A stretch of 64,000 nucleotides of DNA from positions 1-64,000 of the forward strand of contig NZ_VOPH01000017.1 in the NCBI RefSeq assembly GCF_009765275.1, written 5' to 3'. Of this stretch, positions 33,631 through 42,041 are shown piece after piece. Position numbers and translations under genes: made by a program. The stretch's first letter is position 1. Each line of letters begins with the position of its first letter. The DNA is from Chachezhania sediminis (GTDB lineage Bacteria; Pseudomonadota; Alphaproteobacteria; Rhodobacterales; Rhodobacteraceae). A model generated the notes under the pieces. The model did not search any database. It saw only the letters and a program-made list of their open reading frames with translations, and was not told where the DNA came from.

Positions 33631-34997
33631 TGGCGCGGTCCTTCTTGCCCGTGGTGCAGCGGGTGGAAATGCTTGGCCATCGGAAAATCGGCGCAAAGCC
33701 CCACCATGTCGCCGGTCGGATAGATCAGCGTGGCACCAGCGCCGTGGCCCGCCAGCCCTTCCAGCGCGCGGGTGCCCGCGTCCAGCGACACGTCGCCTTC
33801 CAGATGAAGCAAACCGTTCTTAGCCAAGAGCCTTTGGCCTGCGTGATTGTTGACGTGGCCCTGCACGACCATCTTGACCCCCGTCGCCAGCAGGTCGTCG
33901 ACCCCCTGTTCCGTCAAAGTCCGGTCGCTGTCGCGGTACTTGGTCCGCATCATGTTGGCCACGGCCCCGAAGTAGAAGCCGAAAGGATCCCTCAGCGCCT
34001 CGTCCAGGAAGGCGTGGTTGACGGCATCGGGGCCGTCCTCTGCCAGAAGCCTGCAGGCGGCATCGTCCAGGCCCGCATGAACAAACAGGATCGACCCCGT
34101 GCGCGTCACCGCCTGCATGCGGCCATAGAACCAGGACAGATCGCCGTTTCCCAGGAACAGATCCCGGCAGGCCCGCGCCGCGGCCAGGATCATGCGCATG
34201 GTCAGGCCATAGTCCTCGGCGGCCTCGGCAAAGGTGCGGCGCTTCTTCTCGCCCCGCTGGATCTCGCGCGCGCGGGCCTTGCCTTTCAGGTACGGCTTGG
34301 CCGCCCTTTCGAAACGTTTGGCCCAGTCGTCCCCGGGATAAAGGATCGCCTTGCACGCAGCCTCGTCCGGCAGGTCGGCGGGCAGGCCGTGGGGCGCGAC
34401 ATGTTTCCCGTAAACCTCGGCCAGCAGGGGCATGGCCTTGCGACCCAGCCGGATGAACAGATGTTCGGTCAGGGCCCGCGTGGCGGCGACGCCACCGCAG
34501 GGCGCACGTTCCAGCGCCATCAGCGCCACCAGGAAGCGCAGATCGTGATTGCCGGCCAGCAGATGAACGTCGGCCCCGGTGTCGATCAGCGCCTTCAGGG
34601 CCGCCAGCAGGTCCAGGTTGCTGGGACCCTTGTCCAGGCAGTCGCCGCCGACGACGATCTTGGCCGTCCGGCCGAAGGGCGTCAGCTGGAACTGCCGCGG
34701 CTGCGCCCGGTCGCGGCGGATGGCCCCGGCAGCCACCAGCGAGCGCAGAAAGCCGTCGGCATCGGCATGGGCGTCGGACACGAAGACGACCGGCCTGTCC
34801 GGAAAGCGCCACGTCCCGTGCCGCGCGGCCCGCGCCAGGCTTGCGGCAACCGACGCCGCGCCGGTCCCGGTGGCACAGCCCGAATGTCCCTGATCCAGCG
34901 GCCAGCTGACCATGCCCCGGGGCAGGCCCGTCATGTCGGGCAGATCGTCGCCGGCCAGCGGCAGCAGCGGGCTGTGAAAGGCGATCGGTTCGGACAT
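33627..34997 (-). CDS. Metallophosphoesterase in GAK cluster
   Basis: 456 residues from MSEPIAFHSPLLPLAGDDLP. Calcineurin-like motifs are in order: VVFVSDAHADADGFL (DxH), KIVVGGDCLDKGPSNLDLL (GDxxDKG), LLAGNHDLRF (GNHD), SILFVHAGLDD and MVVQGHVNNHAG (GH). It therefore should bind two metals and remove a phosphate. The upstream extension of the frame to 35066 would overlap the phosphatase gene and lacks a better ribosome-binding site. In this cluster it may reverse one of the two kinases (inference). Confidence 0.88.
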   Translation of the reverse strand: MSEPIAFHSPLLPLAGDDLPDMTGLPRGMVSWPLDQGHSGCATGTGAASVAASLARAARHGTWRFPDRPVVFVSDAHADADGFLRSLVAAGAIRRDRAQPRQFQLTPFGRTAKIVVGGDCLDKGPSNLDLLAALKALIDTGADVHLLAGNHDLRFLVALMALERAPCGGVAATRALTEHLFIRLGRKAMPLLAEVYGKHVAPHGLPADLPDEAACKAILYPGDDWAKRFERAAKPYLKGKARAREIQRGEKKRRTFAEAAEDYGLTMRMILAAARACRDLFLGNGDLSWFYGRMQAVTRTGSILFVHAGLDDAACRLLAEDGPDAVNHAFLDEALRDPFGFYFGAVANMMRTKYRDSDRTLTEQGVDDLLATGVKMVVQGHVNNHAGQRLLAKNGLLHLEGDVSLDAGTRALEGLAGHGAGATLIYPTGDMVGLCADFPMAKHFHPLHHGQEGPRQ

Positions 34998-35032
34998 CTC
35001 GAAGTCTCGTTTCCTGTCAAAGTCGCGTGTCT

Positions 35033-35710
35033 TCAGTCCGGCGCTTCGGACCGTCTTTGCTTCCATTCACCACCCGCGTGGCGCCATTGGCCCGAGGGGT
35101 GGTCTTCCAGAACTACAGGACGACCATGAAACATACTTAACAACGGGACCTCTGCCGCAGTCAGGGCGCCAAGGTGGCAGGAAGCATGGCGGAAGGCCGC
35201 CCCGTGGCCCACATATAGGGTAACGCACGACGCATGAGAAACGGTCCCCCGGACATGATCCGCAACACGGCGTCCCGCCTCTGCCAGCGATTCAGCCCCC
35301 GGCAGGGGCAGGCAGTAATCGGGATCGGCCTTCCAGCCTGCGGGCGGCGGACCAAAGCGGGGATCGGCAGCCAGCACCGCCTCGATCTGCTCCAGCGTCA
35401 GGTTCGCGGCACTGCCGACCGACCGTTCCGTCAGCGCGTCTGTCTGGCGGATCTCGGTCACATCGAGACCGGCCGCAACCAGCGTGTCGGCCACGATCTC
35501 TGCCGTCTGCCAAGCGCGCAGCAGGGTGGAACAATGGATCACCGGGTCCAATGATAGGCCGCCGTCGCCCAGGTATCGGGCCAGTTCGCCCCCTCCATCG
35601 GCCGCGTGACCGCGGCCTTCGTCTGTCAGGGGATAGGGCTGCCAAGCGCTTGGCGCGCCCTTCGCTTGGGCATAGGCACCGTGACGCAGGAAGGCCGCCC
35701 GGGCGGTCAT
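35033..35710 (-). CDS. Histidine phosphatase family protein in GAK cluster
   Basis: 225 residues with the phosphohistidine motif at the very N-terminus (FLRHGAY), later IHCSTLLRAWQTAEIVAD with the phosphate-pocket Arg, and LYVGHGAAFRHASCHL with the second catalytic His. It belongs to the phosphoglycerate-mutase-like (SixA/PhoE) superfamily and should hydrolyse a phosphomonoester. Its start overlaps the HprK-like kinase stop by four bases, suggesting the pair act on the same phosphorylated product. Confidence 0.88.
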   Translation of the reverse strand: MTARAAFLRHGAYAQAKGAPSAWQPYPLTDEGRGHAADGGGELARYLGDGGLSLDPVIHCSTLLRAWQTAEIVADTLVAAGLDVTEIRQTDALTERSVGSAANLTLEQIEAVLAADPRFGPPPAGWKADPDYCLPLPGAESLAEAGRRVADHVRGTVSHASCVTLYVGHGAAFRHASCHLGALTAAEVPLLSMFHGRPVVLEDHPSGQWRHAGGEWKQRRSEAPD

Positions 35711-36807
35711 GTCGCCATCGCCCTGGCAAAGAGCGTGCGGCCCGCATCTGCCAGCGCGTCGAAATCGACCCGGCCCGTGACCTCGAACATCGCGACATTG
35801 CGCAGCGCGTCCAGATACCCGGCCGGCAGGGGCGTTTCGGTATCCGCCAGAAAGCTGCCATCGGGCTTGTGGTAGAAGACCCCGGGGCTTTTCATGATCG
35901 CCGGCAGCAGGTCGGGTCGGTCATGAAGTGATACCGGCCGCACCAGCGTCGGCGCATCGGTGTCGTGCCGCCAGTTCAGGACCCAGTAATGGGTGATCAC
36001 CGTCGCCAGCCGCGTCCGCCCGGCGCCATAGACGGCGTCTATGTCGACGTCGTGCTTGTCCTCCAGCGACCAGAGGTCGGCCTTGTCCATCGCCGCAACC
36101 TCGGCCAGGCGCGCCGGCGTCAGCAGGCCATGCAGACGCGGATTGCCCAGGATGGTGCCCGGGTTGATCCGCGGGGGCTTCGGCACGCCAAGACCCCGGG
36201 CCCCGTCGGAAGCCGCGCGCAGAAGAAGCCGGTCGTTGGTGACATAGGACAAGCCGCCCATGTCCATCAGCCGCAGGATGGTGGTGGACTTACCCCCACC
36301 CGACAGGCCCGACACCGCCAGCCCGCGCAGCCCGTCCGTCACGGCAGCAGCATGGGCGATCTGCCAGCCGTCGCGCTGTGCCGCGCCCAGGATCTGGGAA
36401 TTGGCGAAGTTCACGATCTGGTTCAGGTTCTGCCCCGCCGGCCCGAAGGCCACGGCGACCCCCTGCCCCAGAAGGAACGCCATGCCGGTGCGCACCTTCA
36501 CCACCAGCCGGCCGTCGGCCAGATCGGCATAGGCATCCTTGCGCCCGACCTTCCCCGGCTCGCGCGCCCATGGGATGACCGGCGGCAGATCCGTCAGCGG
36601 CGGGCAATCCAGCACGTGGATGGTGATGCAATCTTCCGCCCCCTCGCCCACCACGGCCGGGGCCAGCATCGCGGCAAGGTCCGCGCGCAAAGCGGCTGGG
36701 CAGCGCAAGGTCAGGTGAATGTCGCCGGCCTTCAGGAAGATCGGTTCGGTCCCCTTCAGCGGCGAAAGGTCCAGACGATCAAGGATATCGGATACGCGCG
36801 TGGTCAT
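35707..36807 (-). CDS. HprK-related kinase B (GAK system)
   Basis: 366 residues. The Walker A loop GLSGGGKST (167-175) is followed by SYVTNDRLLL (Asn-Asp-Arg at 191-193), the arrangement of HPr kinase/phosphorylase, here with a large N-terminal domain of about 150 residues. This is the layout of the HprK-related kinase B family of GAK clusters. HprK itself phosphorylates a serine of HPr; the substrate here is unknown. Start overlaps the ATP-grasp stop, stop overlaps the phosphatase start. Confidence 0.88.
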   Translation of the reverse strand: MTTRVSDILDRLDLSPLKGTEPIFLKAGDIHLTLRCPAALRADLAAMLAPAVVGEGAEDCITIHVLDCPPLTDLPPVIPWAREPGKVGRKDAYADLADGRLVVKVRTGMAFLLGQGVAVAFGPAGQNLNQIVNFANSQILGAAQRDGWQIAHAAAVTDGLRGLAVSGLSGGGKSTTILRLMDMGGLSYVTNDRLLLRAASDGARGLGVPKPPRINPGTILGNPRLHGLLTPARLAEVAAMDKADLWSLEDKHDVDIDAVYGAGRTRLATVITHYWVLNWRHDTDAPTLVRPVSLHDRPDLLPAIMKSPGVFYHKPDGSFLADTETPLPAGYLDALRNVAMFEVTGRVDFDALADAGRTLFARAMAT

Positions 36808-37688
36808 GCAGTTACCTGTTCCAGGACATGGTCCGCCAGCAGCGCCGCGGCATCCAGTCCGCAACCTTCGTTCACACCGCGGAAACCGCCGAAGGCCGAA
36901 ACCTCGAACACCACCGGACCACTGGCGGTCAGGGCCACATCGACGGTGGTAAAGGACAGCCCGAAGGGCGCCTGTGCCTTTTCGGCCAGGGCGATCAGGT
37001 CGGCATCGGGGTCGAAGGCCGCGTATTTCCCGCCACTGTGGATCGTCGTGTTCCACGCGTCGCTTTGCGACACGCGGGCATAGGTACAAAGGTACTTTCC
37101 ACCAAGGAACACCATGCCAAGGTCCTGCCCCGACAGGTCCAGCTTCTGCTGGATATACATCACCGGGTTGGCCACCCCGAAATCCGCCAGCACCCGATCA
37201 AGGTCGGGATCTTCGGCGGAAACCAGCGCCATGCCCCGCGCCTTGGTGGAATAGAGCGGCTTCAGAACCGCGCCGCCGAAGGCATCAATGGCGGCACGGG
37301 CTGCGGTCAGGTCCTCGGTCACGCGGGTCGCGGGCATCGGCACACCGGCATTGGCCAAGGACACGGTGCAGGCCAGCCGGTCGATCAGGCGCAGGATCGA
37401 TTCGGGGCGGGAAAAGATCCGGACGCCCTTCGCTTCGGCCACCCGCAGCAGTTCCAGCCGGTCCAGCGCATGGGGCGAATAGGTTTCCGAGATCTTCTTG
37501 ACCACCAGACCGTCCAGCGTGGACAAGTCCAGCCCGTCATGGATCAACCGGCCCGTGGCCAGGTCGCAATCGACCTGCCCCATGTCGATCACGTGGCGAA
37601 AGCCGGTCCGCGCTTCCAGCGCGTCGGCCATGGCTTCGGTCGACCATTTGCCGGGAATGCCGACAACGCCGATGCGGTGGTTACTCAC
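36804..37688 (-). CDS. ATP-grasp enzyme (GAK system)
   Basis: 294 residues from a GTG that overlaps the upstream gene. RimK-like ATP-grasp features are clear: DRLACTVSLANAGVPMPATR, FGGAVLKPLYSTKARGMALV with the ATP-binding lysine, MYIQQKLDLSGQDLGMVFLG, and VDVALTASGPVVFEVSAFGG with metal-binding Glu. Such ligases join a carboxylate to an amine, often adding amino acids to a protein or cofactor. In GAK clusters it is one of the defining members; substrate unknown. Confidence 0.9.
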   Translation of the reverse strand: MSNHRIGVVGIPGKWSTEAMADALEARTGFRHVIDMGQVDCDLATGRLIHDGLDLSTLDGLVVKKISETYSPHALDRLELLRVAEAKGVRIFSRPESILRLIDRLACTVSLANAGVPMPATRVTEDLTAARAAIDAFGGAVLKPLYSTKARGMALVSAEDPDLDRVLADFGVANPVMYIQQKLDLSGQDLGMVFLGGKYLCTYARVSQSDAWNTTIHSGGKYAAFDPDADLIALAEKAQAPFGLSFTTVDVALTASGPVVFEVSAFGGFRGVNEGCGLDAAALLADHVLEQVTA

Positions 37689-39315
37689 GAAACAGCTCCT
37701 CGATGGGCAGGCTCAAGCGCTGTTCCTTGCCTGCGGGGCAAGCCAGCGCTAGGTCGAGCAGATAGCGCGACCGCTGGAACATCCGCCGCGCATGGGCACG
37801 GTCGAACACGAAACGGGTGGACGACGCGAAGGACCGCGCCAGGCCCAGCGCCAGGCGATAGTCGAAGGTCGTGTCCTTCCGGGCCCGCGCGAACTTGCGC
37901 GACACGTTGTGGAAATCCCCGGCCATGGCCGCGATCCGCCGCCGGATCGGCACGTCGTGGATCTGAAGCCGGTACATCGACACCAGGAAGACGGAAATGT
38001 CCTGCACGTAATCCATATAGCGCGACCGGTGCAGGTCGATGAAATGGATCCGCCGCTCGCCCGGGTCATAGATTATGTTGTCGAGGTTGAAATCCCCATG
38101 AATGAAGACCGAAAACGGCGCTGCCAGCGCCGCTTCGCGCGTCGCCGCCCGTTCGATCAGATCTTCGAAACCCGCGATCTTCAGGCCCCCGATCCGGCGC
38201 GTGCCTTCGTCGAATTCCGGGTGCACGCGGATCACGTCGCCCATCCGGGCCTTCAGCTGCGCCATCGACCCCATCGCCGCCGGTTCGTCCGTCCGCGTCC
38301 GCGTCCAGACATCGCGCAGGGTGCTGGACAGCGCGTCCTGCGCCTCGGCCAGCAGGGCGTCGCTTTCGTTCAGAAGGATATGTTCCAGCGTCTGCCCCGG
38401 CAGGTGTTCGATTAAGAGCGCGGCGGACCGGCCGCGTTTTTCCCAGGACAGGATCTTGGGCGCGAGACCCGGATAGATCGTATGCCAGCTTTTCACGCCG
38501 TCGCGTTCCTCGCGCAGCTTGGCCTTTTCGCCGTCCTTGAAGACCGCCGGCACCGGTCTGTCGCCGTCCCGCGCCGTGACCGAGGATATCGCGCTGCCCG
38601 ACTTCGTGTCCGCAAGCGGCGCCACCGCCATGTCGCCGGAAGTTTCCGACAGGATCGACCGCAGGGTCAAATAGCGATCGAACTGCACCGACTGGCCGAT
38701 ATTGGCGGAAATCAGTGCCTCGCCGATGCTTTCCAGCGCCTCGCCCATGCGCCGCACCTCGTTTGCGGTCAGCAGGCAGTGGGCCAGGTCCTCGATATCC
38801 CGGCCTTCGCGCATTTCGGCCGTATAGGTCGCGAAGAGGGTGCGATAACGCTTTTCGACCTTGGCCGAGGTCTGACCGATGGACACGGCCTTGCGGCTGT
38901 CGCGCGCGGCGATGGCAGGCATGACGCCGTCCACGGCCTTGCGGACCTGGGCCACGACCTCTGCATAGACCGGGCCGCGCAGAAGCTCTGGCCGGGACAC
39001 GGCTTCGGCCTGCAGAACTGCCTGACGGGCGTGGCGGCCGATCAGATCCAGGTTCCGGGCCACCAGCTCCATGTTCTTCAGGAGCAGGCGCTGGGGTTCG
39101 GTGCCCTTCTTCCGCGACAACTGCGCGATCGAGGCATCGTGCACCCGCTGGCGCAGATTGTAGGCATAGCCTGCCCGCACCATCAGCCGCTGGGCCGCAC
39201 CGTCGCCCGGCGCCTTGAAGTAATCCTGAAGCTTGGCCAGCTGGCTATCGAGTTCCGCGCACAGGAAGTGGAGGTTCTCGTCAATCGCCCGCGGCAGGCC
39301 GGGCTGATGCTTCAT
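37681..39315 (-). CDS. PhoU-like domain fused to APH-type phosphotransferase (GAK cluster)
   Basis: 544 residues. The first 220 are long helices with repeats like a PhoU bundle (QLAKLQDYFKAPGDGAAQRL, KNMELVARNLDLIGRHARQA). The C-terminal half is an aminoglycoside phosphotransferase/choline-kinase-like fold with the catalytic HGDFNLDN (406-413) and metal site HFIDLHRSRYMDYVQDIS (about 424-441). PhoU bundles usually sense or handle metal-phosphate, so the fusion may link phosphate status to kinase activity (inference). First minus-strand kinase gene, followed by ATP-grasp with an eight-base overlap. Confidence 0.85.
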   Translation of the reverse strand: MKHQPGLPRAIDENLHFLCAELDSQLAKLQDYFKAPGDGAAQRLMVRAGYAYNLRQRVHDASIAQLSRKKGTEPQRLLLKNMELVARNLDLIGRHARQAVLQAEAVSRPELLRGPVYAEVVAQVRKAVDGVMPAIAARDSRKAVSIGQTSAKVEKRYRTLFATYTAEMREGRDIEDLAHCLLTANEVRRMGEALESIGEALISANIGQSVQFDRYLTLRSILSETSGDMAVAPLADTKSGSAISSVTARDGDRPVPAVFKDGEKAKLREERDGVKSWHTIYPGLAPKILSWEKRGRSAALLIEHLPGQTLEHILLNESDALLAEAQDALSSTLRDVWTRTRTDEPAAMGSMAQLKARMGDVIRVHPEFDEGTRRIGGLKIAGFEDLIERAATREAALAAPFSVFIHGDFNLDNIIYDPGERRIHFIDLHRSRYMDYVQDISVFLVSMYRLQIHDVPIRRRIAAMAGDFHNVSRKFARARKDTTFDYRLALGLARSFASSTRFVFDRAHARRMFQRSRYLLDLALACPAGKEQRLSLPIEELFRE

Positions 39316-39342
39316 CGCGTCCTCGCAGGTCGGGTTTGCGCG

Positions 39343-39792
39343 CTACTCGTCAAGCAGGCCCAGGTATTGCGGTGCATCCTTGGCCGCAAGAATTGTACGA
39401 TAGTCCGGCTTGAACCGCGCCGGCGGCGTGTCGAGCGAGGCCCAGATGGTGCCGATCTGCGACGGATCCGGCGCCGGACCCAGCTTCGGGTCATAGCCAT
39501 CGGCGACGGTACACAGGAACAGGAATTCCAGCCGGTGAAGCCGGCCCGCGTCCTTCTTCTGGAACAGTTCGGCCACGTGCAGCAGTGGGCCGACCCTGAC
39601 CTTGGCCCCGATCTCCTCGGCGCATTCGCGGACGACGCACTGGGCCAGCGTCTCGCCCGGGTCCTGCTTGCCGCCGGGCAGGGTCAGATAGGGCTTCTGG
39701 CCGCTGCGCTTCTTCAATTGCACAAGAACATGACGGTCCCGCAGGATCACGGCACGGGCAGCCGGGCGAATGGGCAGTGTGAACCTGTTCAA
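39343..39792 (-). CDS. Nudix hydrolase (GAK cluster)
   Basis: 149 residues if started at TTG 39792, just before FTLPIRPAARAVILRDRHVL. The Nudix box is complete: GGKQDPGETLAQCVVRECAE followed by EIGAKV, matching GX5EX7REUXEEXGU. An upstream ATG in frame (39882) would run into the divergent CofD-like gene and is disfavoured; no strong Shine-Dalgarno is seen for either. It should hydrolyse a nucleoside diphosphate-linked compound. It lies between the PhoU-APH kinase and CofD-like genes. Confidence 0.8.
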   Translation of the reverse strand: MNRFTLPIRPAARAVILRDRHVLVQLKKRSGQKPYLTLPGGKQDPGETLAQCVVRECAEEIGAKVRVGPLLHVAELFQKKDAGRLHRLEFLFLCTVADGYDPKLGPAPDPSQIGTIWASLDTPPARFKPDYRTILAAKDAPQYLGLLDE

Positions 39793-39868
39793 AACGTCGC
39801 GTGCCTTGCCTATCTCGCCGGTTTGTGGTCCCGGATGGTTGCGGGACAAGTGCCTTGGAGACCCAGCC

Positions 39869-41065
39869 GTGTCAAACCCCATCGTCGCCAGAAGCGGCGA
39901 AACGACCGTGACGGCCCGCCCCGGCCGGGCCCTGCCCGACGTGCCGGCGGACGGTCCGCGACTGCTGTTCTTCAGCGGCGGCACGGCGCTGAACGACATG
40001 TCGCGGCGGCTGAAGCGCTATACTTGGAATTCCGTCCACCTGATCACGCCCTTCGACAGCGGCGGCAGCAGCCAAGTCCTGCGCCGCGCCTTCGACATGC
40101 CGGCCGTGGGCGACCTGCGCAGCCGGCTGATGGCACTGGCGGATGAAACGGTCGAAGGCCAGTTCCATGTCTACCGCCTGTTCACCCACCGTTTCGCCAA
40201 GGTCGACCTGCCGTCCGGCCGCCCGGCCCCGGCGGGGGAATACGCGGCCCTCTTGGAAGGAACCCATCCGCTACTGCAGGACGTGCCGGACCCCGCCCGG
40301 CAGGTCATCGACATGTTGCTGGTGGAATTCGACGCACACCTGCCGAAAGAATTCGATTTCCGCGGCGCCAGCGTCGGCAACCTGATCCTGGCGGGCGTCT
40401 ATTTCGCCCATGGCCGGCAACTTGCCCCAGCGCTGGAACTGATGACGAAGATGGCCGGGGTGCAGGGCATCGTCCGCGGCATCGTCGACGTGAACCTGGA
40501 GATCGGGGCGGAACTGGACGACGGCACCACCGTCATCGGCCAGCGCGACATCACCGGCAAGGAAGTGGCGCCACTGGCCCGTCCCATCCGTCGCCTGTTC
40601 CTGGTGGGACCTGACGGAGAGCTGCCGCCCCAGTCGGTCCCGCTGGGCGAGCAGAACCGCGACCTGATCACCGGAGCGGACCTGATCTGCTTTCCCCCCG
40701 GAAGCCTTTACACCAGCGTCATCGCCAACCTGCTGCCCGCGGGCGTGGGGAGGGCCGTCGCCGCCTCGACCGCGCCGAAGGTGCATGTGCCGAACCTTGG
40801 GACGGATCCCGAATGCCAGGGGCAGGATCTGGTCGCCCGGGTCGAGGCAATCCTGTCCGCCCTGCGCGCCGATGCGGGCGAGGTGGAGGCCGTCGACCTG
40901 ATCGGCTTCGTGCTGGCAGACGTGGACACCTATGACCGGGACGCGGCCGGAGAGCTGAAGCGCCGCCACGGGATCGAGACGGTGGTCATGCCGTTGGTCA
41001 GGCCCCAACGACCCGACCGCTACGACCCGGACCTGCTGGCCCGGGCGCTTGTTCAGATGGCCTGA
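39869..41065 (+). CDS. CofD-like transferase (GAK system)
   Basis: 398 residues. GTG start at 39869 with GGAG nine bases upstream. The N-terminus PRLLFFSGGTALNDMSRRLK carries the CofD/YvcK-like glycine-rich loop, with PFDSGGSSQVLRRAFDMPAV, DFRGASVGNLILAGVY, and FPPGSLYTSVIANLLPAGVG later. CofD moves a phospho-lactyl group in coenzyme F420 synthesis, but no F420 genes are near. The GAK-type CofD is a separate subfamily of unknown substrate. It is divergent from the rest of the cluster, across only 76 bp. Confidence 0.88.
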   Translation: MSNPIVARSGETTVTARPGRALPDVPADGPRLLFFSGGTALNDMSRRLKRYTWNSVHLITPFDSGGSSQVLRRAFDMPAVGDLRSRLMALADETVEGQFHVYRLFTHRFAKVDLPSGRPAPAGEYAALLEGTHPLLQDVPDPARQVIDMLLVEFDAHLPKEFDFRGASVGNLILAGVYFAHGRQLAPALELMTKMAGVQGIVRGIVDVNLEIGAELDDGTTVIGQRDITGKEVAPLARPIRRLFLVGPDGELPPQSVPLGEQNRDLITGADLICFPPGSLYTSVIANLLPAGVGRAVAASTAPKVHVPNLGTDPECQGQDLVARVEAILSALRADAGEVEAVDLIGFVLADVDTYDRDAAGELKRRHGIETVVMPLVRPQRPDRYDPDLLARALVQMA

Positions 41066-41069
41066 TCCG

Positions 41070-41891
41070 TCACGCGTAGATGAAGGACCGCATCGAGGCG
41101 GCGCCCAGGTCGATCCCTTCGGCAAAGAAGGCCAGGTCGTCCTTGTCGTCCGCAAGCGCCGCACCGTAAAGCGCGGGGATGAAGTGTTCGACTGTCGGAT
41201 GGGCCAGCCGCATCAGGTTGCCGATCTTCGGCGCCTCGACGAAGGCAGCGACATTGCGGTCGACCAGCCAGTCGGCGGTCATCTGGTCGAATTCCACGGC
41301 AAAGTCATGCGGCACCCCGTCGAAGCGCAGGGCGCGCAGATTGTGGACCAGATTGCCCGACCCCATGACCAGCACGCCACGGTCGCGCAGCGCCTTCAGG
41401 TCGCGCGCCAGTTCGACATGCTTTTCGAACGACATGCGCAGGTCGATCGACAGCTGGAAGACCGGCACATCGGCATTGGGGAAGATCTTGGCCAGCACGG
41501 CCCAGGACCCGTGGTCCAGGCCCCATTCGACGTCTTCCTCGACATGGGCATGGCTGGACAGCATCGCCGCAACTTCGCGTGCGATCCCGGGCGCGCCAGG
41601 AACCGGGTACTGCTGGGCATAGAGTTCCGCCGGAAAACCGCCGAAATCGTGGATCGTCCTGGGGCGTTCCGAGACATGGACCAGCGTCGTGCCCCGGGTC
41701 ATCCAGTGGGCCGAGATGCACAGCACCGCCTGCGGCACCGGAAGGGCCTCGCCCAGCTGGGCCCAGGACCGGGTATAGCTGTTGTCGTCGATCACATTCA
41801 TCGGGCTGCCGTGCCCCACGAAAACGACCGGCATCCGCGGGCTGGCCTTCAGCCCGGCGGTCATTTCGTCAAAACTCACTGTGCGTGGCAT
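41070..41891 (-). CDS. 4,5-DOPA dioxygenase-like class III extradiol ring-cleavage dioxygenase
   Basis: 273 residues from an ATG with GGAGG upstream. Family markers are VVFVGHGSPMNVIDDNSYTR (metal His), VLCISAHWMTRGTTLVHVSE, and EWGLDHGSWAVLAKIFPNAD. These match the YgiD/DODA group, non-heme metal enzymes that open catechol rings. The natural substrate is unknown. Its stop lies four bases from the CofD-like stop on the other strand. Confidence 0.92.
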   Translation of the reverse strand: MPRTVSFDEMTAGLKASPRMPVVFVGHGSPMNVIDDNSYTRSWAQLGEALPVPQAVLCISAHWMTRGTTLVHVSERPRTIHDFGGFPAELYAQQYPVPGAPGIAREVAAMLSSHAHVEEDVEWGLDHGSWAVLAKIFPNADVPVFQLSIDLRMSFEKHVELARDLKALRDRGVLVMGSGNLVHNLRALRFDGVPHDFAVEFDQMTADWLVDRNVAAFVEAPKIGNLMRLAHPTVEHFIPALYGAALADDKDDLAFFAEGIDLGAASMRSFIYA

Positions 41892-42041
41892 GTTCGTGCC
41901 CTCCTGCCAGATCCCGCCAAGATAGGGCACCGAACTTCCTGCGCCACCCTGCGCGCAAGCGCGGTACATGTGCAGAGCAAGAGAGAGCGCGATGTCCCGG
42001 GGCGGAAGGATGCCCCCCCGCCCCGCCAGGTCGGGCCTGTG

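Noticed and set aside
33630-35129. 499-codon plus-strand frame over the metallophosphoesterase
   Set aside because: Shadow frame; the minus strand carries all metallophosphoesterase motifs.
39882-39999. ATG starts giving a longer Nudix protein
   Set aside because: They would overlap the start of the divergent CofD-like gene, and the added residues are Pro/Arg/Ser-rich and not family-like.
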